Assembly (NCBI GenBank): GCA_030691835.1
Contig: JAUYDO010000130.1
Span: forward strand, 1-6,187
Origin: Dehalococcoidia bacterium
GTDB taxonomy: Bacteria; Chloroflexota; Dehalococcoidia; Dehalococcoidales; UBA3254
Direction: 5' to 3'
DNA length: 6,187 bases
Shown: piece by piece, positions 1 through 6,116 of the stretch
Layout of the letters: each line of letters starts with the position of its first letter
Numbering within the stretch: position 1 is the first letter of the stretch
The notes under the pieces: generated by a model
Database searches by the model: none
The model's input: the letters and a program-made list of their open reading frames with translations, nothing else
What the model was told of the DNA's origin: nothing
Translations under genes and position numbers: made by a program

Positions 1-1
1 G

Positions 2-364
2 AAGATAGTCAGCCACCACCTAGGCGGCATGATTCCATTCTTCTGGGGACGTATTAACGAGACCTATAGTCCAGCAGACCAGCAGAAGACGATTGGACGC
101 ACTCTACCCGAGCCGCTGTTCAAGTACTTCTCACTTTTTTACTATGACACGGCGGTTGGCGGCAGTGTCTCGGCAGTAAAGTGCGCCTATGATGTCTTCG
201 GAGCCAGCCAGCTGGTATTCGCCACGGATAATCCTCACGGACCCGGCACAGGAGAAATCCGTCTGGCTACCTATCCCGGCGTAATAAAGTCCCTGGGGTT
301 ATCCGAGGCTGAGAACAAGCAGATATTTGAGGGTAATGCCCGGAAAATCCTGGGTTTAATATAA
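2..364 (+). CDS. Amidohydrolase family 2 (ACMSD-like) protein, C-terminal part only
   Basis: The reading frame is open from the first complete codon at position 2, so this is the last 120 residues of a gene that starts outside the window. The first visible residues read KIVSHHLGGMIPFF. This matches the His-rich, Gly-Gly segment with a following 'iPf..gR' that ACMSD-like amidohydrolases (amidohydrolase_2 superfamily) carry late in the barrel. Further on, YYDTAVGG and FATDNPHGPG (Asp at visible residue 76, bases 227-229) match the conserved 'YyDta' and 'fgtDyP' segments; the Asp is a metal-site/catalytic residue in the family. Known members are cytoplasmic zinc-dependent decarboxylases or hydrolases acting on aromatic, muconate-type or related carboxylic acids. 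The substrate here is unknown. The gene ends 40 bp before the transporter lipoprotein on the same strand with no terminator between, so it is probably the upstream member of the operon and may act on the imported compound. Family assignment is firm; the specific reaction is not. Confidence 0.88.
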   Translation, partial: KIVSHHLGGMIPFFWGRINETYSPADQQKTIGRTLPEPLFKYFSLFYYDTAVGGSVSAVKCAYDVFGASQLVFATDNPHGPGTGEIRLATYPGVIKSLGLSEAENKQIFEGNARKILGLI

Positions 365-390
365 GTAAATTCGACTTCTGGGGTTAAAAA

Positions 391-396
391 GGGAGG
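391..396 (+). promoter_or_regulatory. Ribosome binding site of the tctC-like gene
   Basis: GGGAGG ends 8 bases before the ATG at 405. It decides between two nearby ATGs. The one at 398 is only one base after the motif and opens a 71-codon frame without family features, while the one at 405 opens the lipoprotein with a proper signal peptide. Confidence 0.75.
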
Positions 397-404
397 GATG
401 AGAC

Positions 405-1502
405 ATGAAGAGGGTTTTACTGGTTGCCCTGATGGCTGTCCTGGTGCTCGGTCTCTTGCTCGCCGGTTGCGCTCAACCGGCACCGGCTCCAACCACCGCC
501 CCGGCACCGGCGCCAAAGCCCGCTCCCGCACCTGCCAAACCTGGCCCGGAGGAATTTTACAAAGGGAAAACCCTGGAACTTTACGTACCAAGCTCACCGG
601 GCTCGGGGCTTGATACCACTGCCAGACTCCTGGCACCTGTAATGCAGCAGGAGATAGGGGCGACGGTGGTAGTGATAAACCAGCCAGGCGGGGGCTATAC
701 CATACCCATCAACTATCTCTATGAGAAGGCTGAGCCGGATGGACTGCGAATCGCGCTGATGGAAGGTAGCTCCACTATAGCCGCGCAGCTATTGGTGATG
801 GAGAACTGCAGATACGACCTTAGAAAGATGAGCATGATATACAATGTCTCAAGTGGAGACGGCATCTGCGTGGTGGCTTCTGATTCTCCTTATCAGTCGG
901 TGAGCGACCTCTTAGCCGCCAAGAAAACTCTGGTGGCTGCTGCCACAGGACCTACAACTCCTACCGGCATGGCGGCTAAGGTCATTCTTGAAGTGGCTTT
1001 TGGCTTGACGGTAAAGGTAGTTACCGGCTATGATGCCGCGCCAGCGACGTATAAAGCTGTGTTGCAGAAGGAGGCTGACATCTGCCTGGGTCTTTATTCG
1101 GCAGCCGCCGGCCTCATATCCGAGCGCAAGCTCAAGCCGCTATTTGTTTGGCAACGCGAGAGGTTTAAGCGACTGCCTGATGTGCCTACGGCTTTTGAGG
1201 CACTGGAAAAGGCGGGGAAGCTCACCCCGGAGAGCAAGTACTGGATTGATGTCATCGTGGAACTCAACACAATACAAAAAGCTTTGATGACTTCTCAGAA
1301 TGTGCCCGCTGACAGGATAAAGTTCCTAAGGGATACAATGGGCAAGATACTCAAGCAACAAGCTGTAGTAGATAGCTTCGACAAGGCTACAGTTACCCTG
1401 TACCCTCTGAGTGGTGAAGAGACAGCGAAAAGTGTCAGCAAACTGCTTGATATGGAGAAAAGCAAGGCAGAGCAGTTAAAGAAGCTACTGTTGACAAAGT
1501 AG
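405..1502 (+). CDS. tctC: Tripartite tricarboxylate transporter (TTT) substrate-binding lipoprotein, TctC/Bug family
   Basis: This is the extracytoplasmic solute-binding component of a TTT system: it captures a solute, usually a carboxylate, and passes it to TctA/TctB. Residues 1-22 form a lipoprotein signal: basic MKR, a hydrophobic core, then the lipobox L19-A20-G21-C22. Residues 23-50 are a low-complexity Pro/Ala linker. The Bug fold follows: the first binding loop VPSSPGSGLDTTAR (61-74) fits the family pattern 'PG...D..AR', then VVVINQPGGG. ATGPTTPTG (180-188) matches the second conserved loop, and GYDAAPATYKAVLQKEAD (from 208) the 'GY.g...a..aL..GevD' segment. At 365 residues it is longer than typical members (about 320-330), largely because of the anchor and linker. 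Lipid anchoring instead of free periplasmic export suggests a cell envelope without a conventional periplasm. The strong Shine-Dalgarno at 391-396 supports this start. The stop is 50 bp before the flavoprotein gene. The family is clear; the ligand cannot be deduced. Confidence 0.93.
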   Translation: MKRVLLVALMAVLVLGLLLAGCAQPAPAPTTAPAPAPKPAPAPAKPGPEEFYKGKTLELYVPSSPGSGLDTTARLLAPVMQQEIGATVVVINQPGGGYTIPINYLYEKAEPDGLRIALMEGSSTIAAQLLVMENCRYDLRKMSMIYNVSSGDGICVVASDSPYQSVSDLLAAKKTLVAAATGPTTPTGMAAKVILEVAFGLTVKVVTGYDAAPATYKAVLQKEADICLGLYSAAAGLISERKLKPLFVWQRERFKRLPDVPTAFEALEKAGKLTPESKYWIDVIVELNTIQKALMTSQNVPADRIKFLRDTMGKILKQQAVVDSFDKATVTLYPLSGEETAKSVSKLLDMEKSKAEQLKKLLLTK

Positions 1503-1552
1503 CTAAGACTATCTGTTTGGGCATAAATCAGTAGTGCCGGGTTAGAGCGGAT

Positions 1553-3190
1553 TTGAATAAAGAAGCGATACTGGAAGCCGATGTCCTGTGCGTAGGCGGC
1601 GGCATAGCCGGCTTGATGGCGGCAATACGGGCAAGTGAGCTCGGCGCGAAGGTCGTCGTGGCGGAGAAGTCGAATACCCTGCGCAGTGGCGCCGGTGGTG
1701 TCGGCTGTGACCACTTCGTGTGCTACATCCCTGAGGTGCACGGACCGGATGTCATGGAAGTTATCCGTGAAAAGCGCCTGGGACAGATGGGGGGCAAACT
1801 GAGGGACACGGAGCGGACACGCACCTGGTATGAGAAGTCCTCCGAAATCGTAAGGCTGTGGGATAGCTGGGGCATCCCGATGAAATACCAGGGAAGGTAC
1901 GAGTTCGCCGGGCATTCCTTCCCCGGTGCCCGTTATCAATCGGGCTTAAAATACGCCGGTCAGATGCAGAAACCAATCTTGACCAGGGAAGCGCTGAAGC
2001 GCGGCGTAAAGATAGTAAACAGGGTGATGGTATTCGAACTGCTCGCTGATAGCGCCATCGCCGGGGCGATAGGAGTGGGCACCAGGGAAGATAAGGTAAT
2101 AGAGTTCAGAGCAAAAAGCGTCGTCCTGGGCACAGGCACCTTCAGGCGACTGTACCCTGGACCCACCCCGGGCTGGATGTTCAACCTCCGCCGCCCTGGG
2201 ACTCTCACCGGCGATGGTCGAGCTATGGCTTTCCGCGCCGGCGCCGAGCTGGTCAACATGGAGGTGCTGGAGTACCACGCCGGTCCGAAGTACTTCGCCC
2301 GTTCGGGACAGGGTACCTGGATAGGGGTCATCAGAGACGCAGAGGACAAGCCCGTGGGTCATTTCGTTAATAAGCCGGACAAGAGATACGGCGACATGAT
2401 AGTGGAGGTGAACAAGAGGCTGTTCTCGGAGTACGCCGTCTCAGGTAGAGGTCCCGCTTACATGAATTGCCGGGGAATCTCAGATGATGACCTCGCTTAC
2501 TTCATGCACTGGATGACGCATGAAGGCAACGTGGCTTTGTTAAACCATCTGAAAGAAGAAGGCTTAGACCTGAGGAAAAATCCCATCGAGTTTATGACCT
2601 ATGAGCCGGAAGTCGCCGGGACAATCCGCACCAACGCCAGAACCGAGACCTCGGTTAAAGGACTGTATGCCGCCGGTGACGAGACGGGCATCGGCGTGTC
2701 TCACGCGGCGGTGTTCGGCTGGCTATGTGGAGAGAACGCCGCCGGGTACGCGAGAACTACAGTACAGCCTGATACAAAGGAAATACAGGCAAAAGTCACA
2801 GAGGCAAAGATTCTGGTCAGTAACCTGAAAAATCCCCATTTTGGTCCTGATTGGAAAGAGGTGAATATCGCCCTTCAACAAATAATGAGTGACTGCGCTG
2901 GCGCGCTCCGCTCCGAGTCTCTGCTGGAAGCCGGACTTAATCACCTCCGGCGGCTAAAGGAGAAGACGCACGACACGATGGTCGCCGCGAATCAGCACGA
3001 GCTAATGCATGCCCTGGAGGTGCTGAACCTGCTGGACCTGGCTGAGCTTGTCTTCATCGCCGCGGAGGAGAGGAAAGAGACGAGAGGTCAGCACATACGC
3101 TCGGACTATCCTTACGCCAACCCCCTGCTGGATAAAACACTAATCATAAAGAATGTCCATGATGTCCCGGTCACAGAGTGGACAAAGTGA
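1553..3190 (+). CDS. FAD-dependent oxidoreductase, fumarate reductase/AprA-like flavoprotein
   Basis: A 545-residue protein of the FAD_binding_2 (succinate dehydrogenase/fumarate reductase flavoprotein) superfamily. Residues 10-39 form the dinucleotide-binding fold: DVLCVGGGIAGLMAA with G15-G17-G20 and acidic E38 for the FAD ribose. RSGAGGVGCDHF (44-55) is the following FAD-contact loop. GRGPAYMNCRG (298-308) resembles the region of fumarate reductase and APS reductase alpha subunits that leads to the active site. GLYAAGDETG (370-379) followed by HAAVFGWLCGENAAG is the classic C-terminal FAD motif. The C-terminal 150 residues are a helical domain rich in charged residues. There is no signal peptide, so it is probably cytoplasmic. 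The start is TTG: the frame is closed by TAG at 1532-1534, no ATG or GTG lies between, and the first in-frame ATG is inside the Rossmann fold. No strong Shine-Dalgarno precedes it. It lies between tctC and tctA, so it probably oxidises or reduces the imported compound. No AprB-type ferredoxin or membrane subunit follows, so true APS reductase or fumarate reductase function is doubtful. Confidence 0.88.
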   Translation: MNKEAILEADVLCVGGGIAGLMAAIRASELGAKVVVAEKSNTLRSGAGGVGCDHFVCYIPEVHGPDVMEVIREKRLGQMGGKLRDTERTRTWYEKSSEIVRLWDSWGIPMKYQGRYEFAGHSFPGARYQSGLKYAGQMQKPILTREALKRGVKIVNRVMVFELLADSAIAGAIGVGTREDKVIEFRAKSVVLGTGTFRRLYPGPTPGWMFNLRRPGTLTGDGRAMAFRAGAELVNMEVLEYHAGPKYFARSGQGTWIGVIRDAEDKPVGHFVNKPDKRYGDMIVEVNKRLFSEYAVSGRGPAYMNCRGISDDDLAYFMHWMTHEGNVALLNHLKEEGLDLRKNPIEFMTYEPEVAGTIRTNARTETSVKGLYAAGDETGIGVSHAAVFGWLCGENAAGYARTTVQPDTKEIQAKVTEAKILVSNLKNPHFGPDWKEVNIALQQIMSDCAGALRSESLLEAGLNHLRRLKEKTHDTMVAANQHELMHALEVLNLLDLAELVFIAAEERKETRGQHIRSDYPYANPLLDKTLIIKNVHDVPVTEWTK

Positions 3191-3197
3191 GGCGCTG

Positions 3198-3203
3198 AAG
3201 GAG
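3198..3203 (+). promoter_or_regulatory. Ribosome binding site of the tctA gene
   Basis: AAGGAG lies 7 bases before the ATG at 3211, just after the flavoprotein stop codon. It favours this ATG over the in-frame ATG two codons later (3217). Confidence 0.7.
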
Positions 3204-3210
3204 AAGAGGA

Positions 3211-4725
3211 ATGGGCATGTTGGAAGCCATTAGCGCTGGTTTTATGAATTACTTTACTCCTTCAGTGTTTCTTTTTAGCCTGCTGGGGGTGGTGATAGGT
3301 CTGATATTCGGTATCTTGCCGGGGATTAGCTCCCTGACCGCCATGGCGATTATTTTGCCTTTAACCTATGGAGCGAACCCGCTCTTTGCCATTGTTATGC
3401 TAACTGCAATTCGAGCCGTCAGCGCTACGGGCGGTGCGATTACATCCATCCTGATAAACATTCCGGGAGAAGCCTCTAGTGCCGCGCTGTGCCTGGACGG
3501 GAGCCCGATGACCAAAAAAGGGCAGGGTGGCAGAGCTGTGGGTGCTGCCCTCTGCGCCTCCGGTCTGGGTGGTATTCTGGGCGGGTTTGTCCTGGCTCTT
3601 CTTATTCCCGTGGCATATCCGCTTGTGCTGTTGTTCGGCTCCGGAGAAACTGCCTTAATTGGCTTACTCGGTCTTACGTTCATCGCTGTGCTTTCCCAAG
3701 GCTCCGTCATTAAGGGTTTTATCGCTGGGCTATTAGGGATAATACTAAGTTTTATCGGAGTCCATGGCGTAACATCAGCAATAAGGTTTACATACGGCAA
3801 TCTGTACCTTTATGATGGTATACCCCTGGTACCGCTGGTGCTCGGACTATTTGCCTTCCCGGAGATTTTTGACCTGATACTTAAGAAAGGCGGCACCATA
3901 GCCGATGTAGACCGGTCGGTCATTAAGCAAACCGGCTGGCCGCAGGTATACGAAGGCATGAAAGACGTGCTCCGTCACTGGTCACTGCTTATCCGTAGCA
4001 CGGTAGTGGGTATTATTGTCGGTATAATTCCTGGAATAGGTGGGGCAGTGGCTCAATTTGTCGCCTACGGTCATGCCAAGCAGACCTCCAAGCACCCGGA
4101 GCTTTTCGGAAAGGGAAATATAGAAGGAGTAATCGCGCCCGGTAGCGCCGTCAACGCCGAGGAGGGAGGCGCATTTGTGCCTACCCTGGCTTTTGGCATC
4201 CCCGGAAGCCTGGCGATGACACTTATGCTGGCGGCGTTCCTTATTCACGGTATTCAACCGGGACCAGCCATGTTGACACAACATCTGGATTTGACCTGGA
4301 CAATAGTCGTAGCCCTGATTATTACGAATATTATGGGTGTCGGTCTGATGTTACCCTTCGTATCAACCTTCGCACGCATAGCCTTTGTGCGCAGCAGGCT
4401 GGTCGTTCCGGTATTCCTGGTTGTAGCGGCTTTTGGCGCCTACGGTAGCAACCTGGAATTCTGGGACATAGTCACCTCCTTCGCTTTTGGTATACTGGGT
4501 TACACCATGATTAAAAGTGGCTATGACAGAGTCGCCATAGTTCTGGGATTCATTCTGGGGCAAATGGTAGAGAGATATTTTGGTATTATCATTGCGGCAA
4601 TGGGCGCCGAATTCCTGCTCCGTCCCACCTCCATGATTCTTGTTATTATGATTGTGCTGTTACTGGTCTACAAGCCTATAAATAATCTAATCAGGAAGGG
4701 TAGACGGAGAAGAGAAACCCCATGA
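3211..4725 (+). CDS. tctA: Tripartite tricarboxylate transporter large permease, TctA family
   Basis: The large integral membrane subunit of a TTT carrier, which moves the solute delivered by TctC across the cytoplasmic membrane, driven by an ion gradient in studied systems. Its 504 residues match the normal family length and are mostly hydrophobic segments, consistent with about a dozen membrane spans. The family's repeated PG motifs are present in both halves: GILPG (34-38) and NIPGE (83-87) with DGSPMTKKGQ (96-105) in the first; GIIPGIGG (271-278), the 'FGKGNIEGVIAP' loop, GIPGS (329-333) and GIQPGP (347-352) in the second. Two family positions differ from what I recall as consensus: the usual Tyr-rich 'GiYyG..yGG' before GGA(I)TSIL reads TAIRAVSATGG (65-75), and the usual Asn-Asn-Ala reads VNAEEGG. 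Both could bear on substrate or ion specificity. The gene follows the flavoprotein by 20 bp and overlaps tctB by four bases, so it is co-transcribed and probably translationally coupled to it. Confidence 0.95.
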   Translation: MGMLEAISAGFMNYFTPSVFLFSLLGVVIGLIFGILPGISSLTAMAIILPLTYGANPLFAIVMLTAIRAVSATGGAITSILINIPGEASSAALCLDGSPMTKKGQGGRAVGAALCASGLGGILGGFVLALLIPVAYPLVLLFGSGETALIGLLGLTFIAVLSQGSVIKGFIAGLLGIILSFIGVHGVTSAIRFTYGNLYLYDGIPLVPLVLGLFAFPEIFDLILKKGGTIADVDRSVIKQTGWPQVYEGMKDVLRHWSLLIRSTVVGIIVGIIPGIGGAVAQFVAYGHAKQTSKHPELFGKGNIEGVIAPGSAVNAEEGGAFVPTLAFGIPGSLAMTLMLAAFLIHGIQPGPAMLTQHLDLTWTIVVALIITNIMGVGLMLPFVSTFARIAFVRSRLVVPVFLVVAAFGAYGSNLEFWDIVTSFAFGILGYTMIKSGYDRVAIVLGFILGQMVERYFGIIIAAMGAEFLLRPTSMILVIMIVLLLVYKPINNLIRKGRRRRETP

Positions 4726-5183
4726 ATGCTAGCCGAATTCTAATATTCATATTCTTTGCCTTTATTCTTTGGATAGTCATTTACTCATTCCGCTATCCGC
4801 CTGAAGCTCGCTTCGGACCTCTGGTAATAGGGATACCAGCGGCGGTGCTCATCGTGGTGCAGATTGTAAGGGAGAGCCTCATCAGGCAACCAACATCGAA
4901 GGCGGCGCCGGCTCATAGCCAGCAAAGTAGCCCGGCCAGCACAGTGAAGGGTTCATTCAATCCGTACCTTGAGATTGCTGTGTGCCTTATAGGCATGATA
5001 GCCGCAATATACATCTTCGGGTTACTGATAGGTTTTGTCATGTTCATTGTGGCTTACCTCAAATTGCACCGTGAAGGCTGGTTATTGACCGCGGCTCTGG
5101 GCCTGGGTGTTCCGGCCCTCATATACGCCATATTCGAGATTGTACTGCATATGCCGCTGGATAAAGGCATACTATTCGGATGA
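4722..5183 (+). CDS. tctB: Tripartite tricarboxylate transporter small membrane subunit, TctB family
   Basis: The small, poorly conserved membrane subunit that partners TctA. The 153 residues show the family layout of four hydrophobic spans: about 6-22, 33-49, 83-112 (long, perhaps kinked) and 119-142. A hydrophilic loop rich in Ser, Ala, Pro and Gln (about 50-80) lies between spans 2 and 3. After span 1, RYPPEARFGP matches the 'yP..Ar.fP' element common in TctB. The C-terminus HMPLDKGILFG matches the usual 'LP.G.l' ending. Sequence identity in this family is low, so the call rests on topology, these short motifs and position. The start ATG overlaps the tctA stop in ATGA (4722-4725), and GGAG at 4706-4709 could serve as its ribosome site, so translation is probably coupled. 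Here tctB follows tctA, whereas many TTT operons read tctC-tctB-tctA. Confidence 0.87.
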   Translation: MNASRILIFIFFAFILWIVIYSFRYPPEARFGPLVIGIPAAVLIVVQIVRESLIRQPTSKAAPAHSQQSSPASTVKGSFNPYLEIAVCLIGMIAAIYIFGLLIGFVMFIVAYLKLHREGWLLTAALGLGVPALIYAIFEIVLHMPLDKGILFG

Positions 5184-5212
5184 TATGAGGGGTCTCTCCT
5201 GAGCCTGATTAA

Positions 5213-5454
5213 TTCTTAAAAAAGCGTGCCCACCCGATATGGTTTGGGATAGTAGTTGTGCTGATGGTTGAGATGGGCTTGATTACCCCACCGGTGGGTC
5301 TGAATGTATTTGTCATCCACGGCGTGGCTAGAGACGTACCTATGTCCACCATATTCCGGGGTATACTCCCCTTCCTTGTGGCAATGATAGTCTGCTTTTT
5401 ATCGTTTCAGCCTTTCCCATAATCGCACTCTTTCTGCCTGGTCTCATGAAGTAG
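5213..5454 (+). pseudogene. Remnant of TRAP transporter large permease (DctM), C-terminal end only
   Basis: Translating 5213-5422 gives, without any normal start, AHPIWFGIVVV, then VEMGLITPPVGLNVFV, then HGVARDVPMSTIFRGILPF. These match the conserved C-terminal end of DctM, the large permease of TRAP transporters ('hPiwFGi.v', 'e.glITPPvGln.fv', 'i.rgilPF'). The frame then runs into TAA at 5420. A shift equal to one missing base near the T run at 5396-5400 brings in the expected ending FPIIALFLPGLMK and a stop at 5452-5454. On the left the frame is closed by TAA at 5210-5212. Another one-base shift near 5214-5217 would add SLSLINS from 5199, which may extend the match. Only about 75-85 of roughly 430 residues remain and no TRAP DctP or DctQ gene is visible, so this is a dead fragment. 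It starts within 30 bp of the tctB stop. The family match is strong; the exact ends are approximate. Confidence 0.85.
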
Positions 5455-5610
5455 ATTCTACCTTCCTCCACCCACAACAGGCACTCTTTAATCAATTCCT
5501 CAACGATACACCGTGAAATAAAGCCGGAAAGAGCCCTGAACCGATTGTTAACTGTTGCTTTACCAATATCTCGGTTTTATGTAAAGAGGTAGGTATGAAA
5601 GGCTATAGGG
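5455..5610. other. Intergenic stretch with no recognisable feature
   Basis: No coding frame with family-like content, clear promoter or U-tailed hairpin was found. A 6-bp inverted repeat, AACCGA (5539-5544) with TCGGTT (5571-5576), has a 26-base loop and is too weak to call a terminator. This stretch lies between the end of the DctM remnant and the 3' end of the tRNA gene. Confidence 0.5.
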
Positions 5611-5685
5611 TGGAGCGGGAGACGGGACTCGAACCCGCGACAACCTGCTTGGAAGGCAGGCATTCTACCACTGAATTACTCCCGC
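5611..5685 (-). tRNA. tRNA-Gly (anticodon UCC)
   Basis: Read on the minus strand, the gene starts GCGGGAG (5679-5685) and pairs perfectly over 7 bp with CTCCCGC (5615-5621). The discriminator is U (5614), and the CCA end is encoded (TGG on the plus strand at 5611-5613). The anticodon stem CCTGC/GCAGG encloses the loop CTTCCAA, giving anticodon TCC at 5651-5653, which reads GGA and probably other GGN glycine codons. The T arm is canonical, with GGTTCGAGTCC; the D arm contains AGTGGTAGA. All arms are intact, so it should be functional. No confident promoter is seen upstream (above 5685). An IS200-type transposase remnant begins about 70 bp upstream on the same strand. A short plus-strand reading frame across this gene is an artefact of its complement. 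Confidence 0.97.
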
Positions 5686-5756
5686 AAAGCTACGATAGTT
5701 GTGGACTGTTCACAAAAGAGCTTCAAGAGCAGTTTATCAAATCCAGAGCATCAGGG

Positions 5757-6116
5757 TCAAGTAAAAAGACTGTAGATACCCACTTCAAGCTTCGCTTGAC
5801 CTGAATCCTGGTGCGATTGCCACTTTACATACTCAGTAATCTGCTTCTCATCCAATCCAACTGTCGAGACAAAATAGCCTGGCGACCATACCACTCGCTC
5901 TTTCCAATATACATTCTCTAACCACGCAAACTTTTCCCGCATCCTGCTCGCCGTATACTGCTTCATCTTCCCAATCACATCACTTACCACATACTTCGGC
6001 GGCGGAATCACCATCAACAGGTGTATATGAACAATCTGTATATACCGCTCAAGTATTTCACAGCCGAGCATCCCCCTTAATACCTTGGGGAAAAGTTTGC
6101 CTACATTCCCCCGCAC
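5757..6116 (-). CDS. tnpA: IS200/IS605-family TnpA (HUH, Y1) transposase, N-terminally truncated, probably a pseudogene
   Basis: A 119-residue frame from a GTG at 6114-6116. It carries the marks of the small single-strand DNA transposases of the IS200 group: H30-I31-H32 (the HUH metal motif, in VHIHLL), IPPPKYVVSDVIGKMK (37-52), SPGYFVSTVGLDE (78-90), and the probable nucleophile Y96 in EYVKWQ followed by QDSGQAKLE (103-111). Intact relatives are about 130-155 residues and begin with a strand containing 'YH.vw..KYR', which is missing here. The frame does continue upstream of GTG with YARRRILNPS, resembling the family's 'KYRrrvL', but it has no start codon and is closed by TAA at 6165-6167. 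The protein therefore cannot be translated whole. Other oddities are an extra Pro in the IPPKY segment and Val instead of the usual Asp before HIH. No guide ends or terminal hairpins were identified, so the element's borders are unknown. It was probably mobile once and is now inactive. Confidence 0.82.
   Translation of the reverse strand: MRGNVGKLFPKVLRGMLGCEILERYIQIVHIHLLMVIPPPKYVVSDVIGKMKQYTASRMREKFAWLENVYWKERVVWSPGYFVSTVGLDEKQITEYVKWQSHQDSGQAKLEVGIYSLFT

Noticed and set aside
478..545. CCGGCACC-like repeats considered as a DNA repeat array
   Set aside because: They simply encode the Pro/Ala linker of the lipoprotein and are irregular; no CRISPR-like spacing.
398..613. Alternative ATG at 398 opening a 71-codon frame
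   Set aside because: It is too close to the GGGAGG motif and overlaps the clear lipoprotein signal in the other frame.
1295..1939. Minus-strand frame of 214 codons
   Set aside because: It lies antisense across the end of tctC and the start of the flavoprotein gene, both with strong family motifs; its own translation has no recognisable domain.
3366..3800. Minus-strand frame of 144 codons
   Set aside because: It is a shadow of tctA; composition follows from the antisense of a membrane protein and there are no family features.
5539..5580. Possible terminator AACCGA...TCGGTTTTAT
   Set aside because: Only 6 bp of stem with a 26-base loop and a poor T tract; too weak for an intrinsic terminator.
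5785..5799. Perfect hairpin TCAAGC-TTC-GCTTGA near the 3' end of tnpA, considered as an IS200 terminal hairpin
   Set aside because: It falls within the codons for QAKLE, a conserved part of the protein, so coding need explains it; no matching partner at the other end was seen.
5595..5804. Plus-strand 69-codon frame across the tRNA region
   Set aside because: It is the complement of tRNA-Gly plus flanks; the ETGLEPAT-like peptide is the usual artefact from translating the wrong strand of a tRNA gene.
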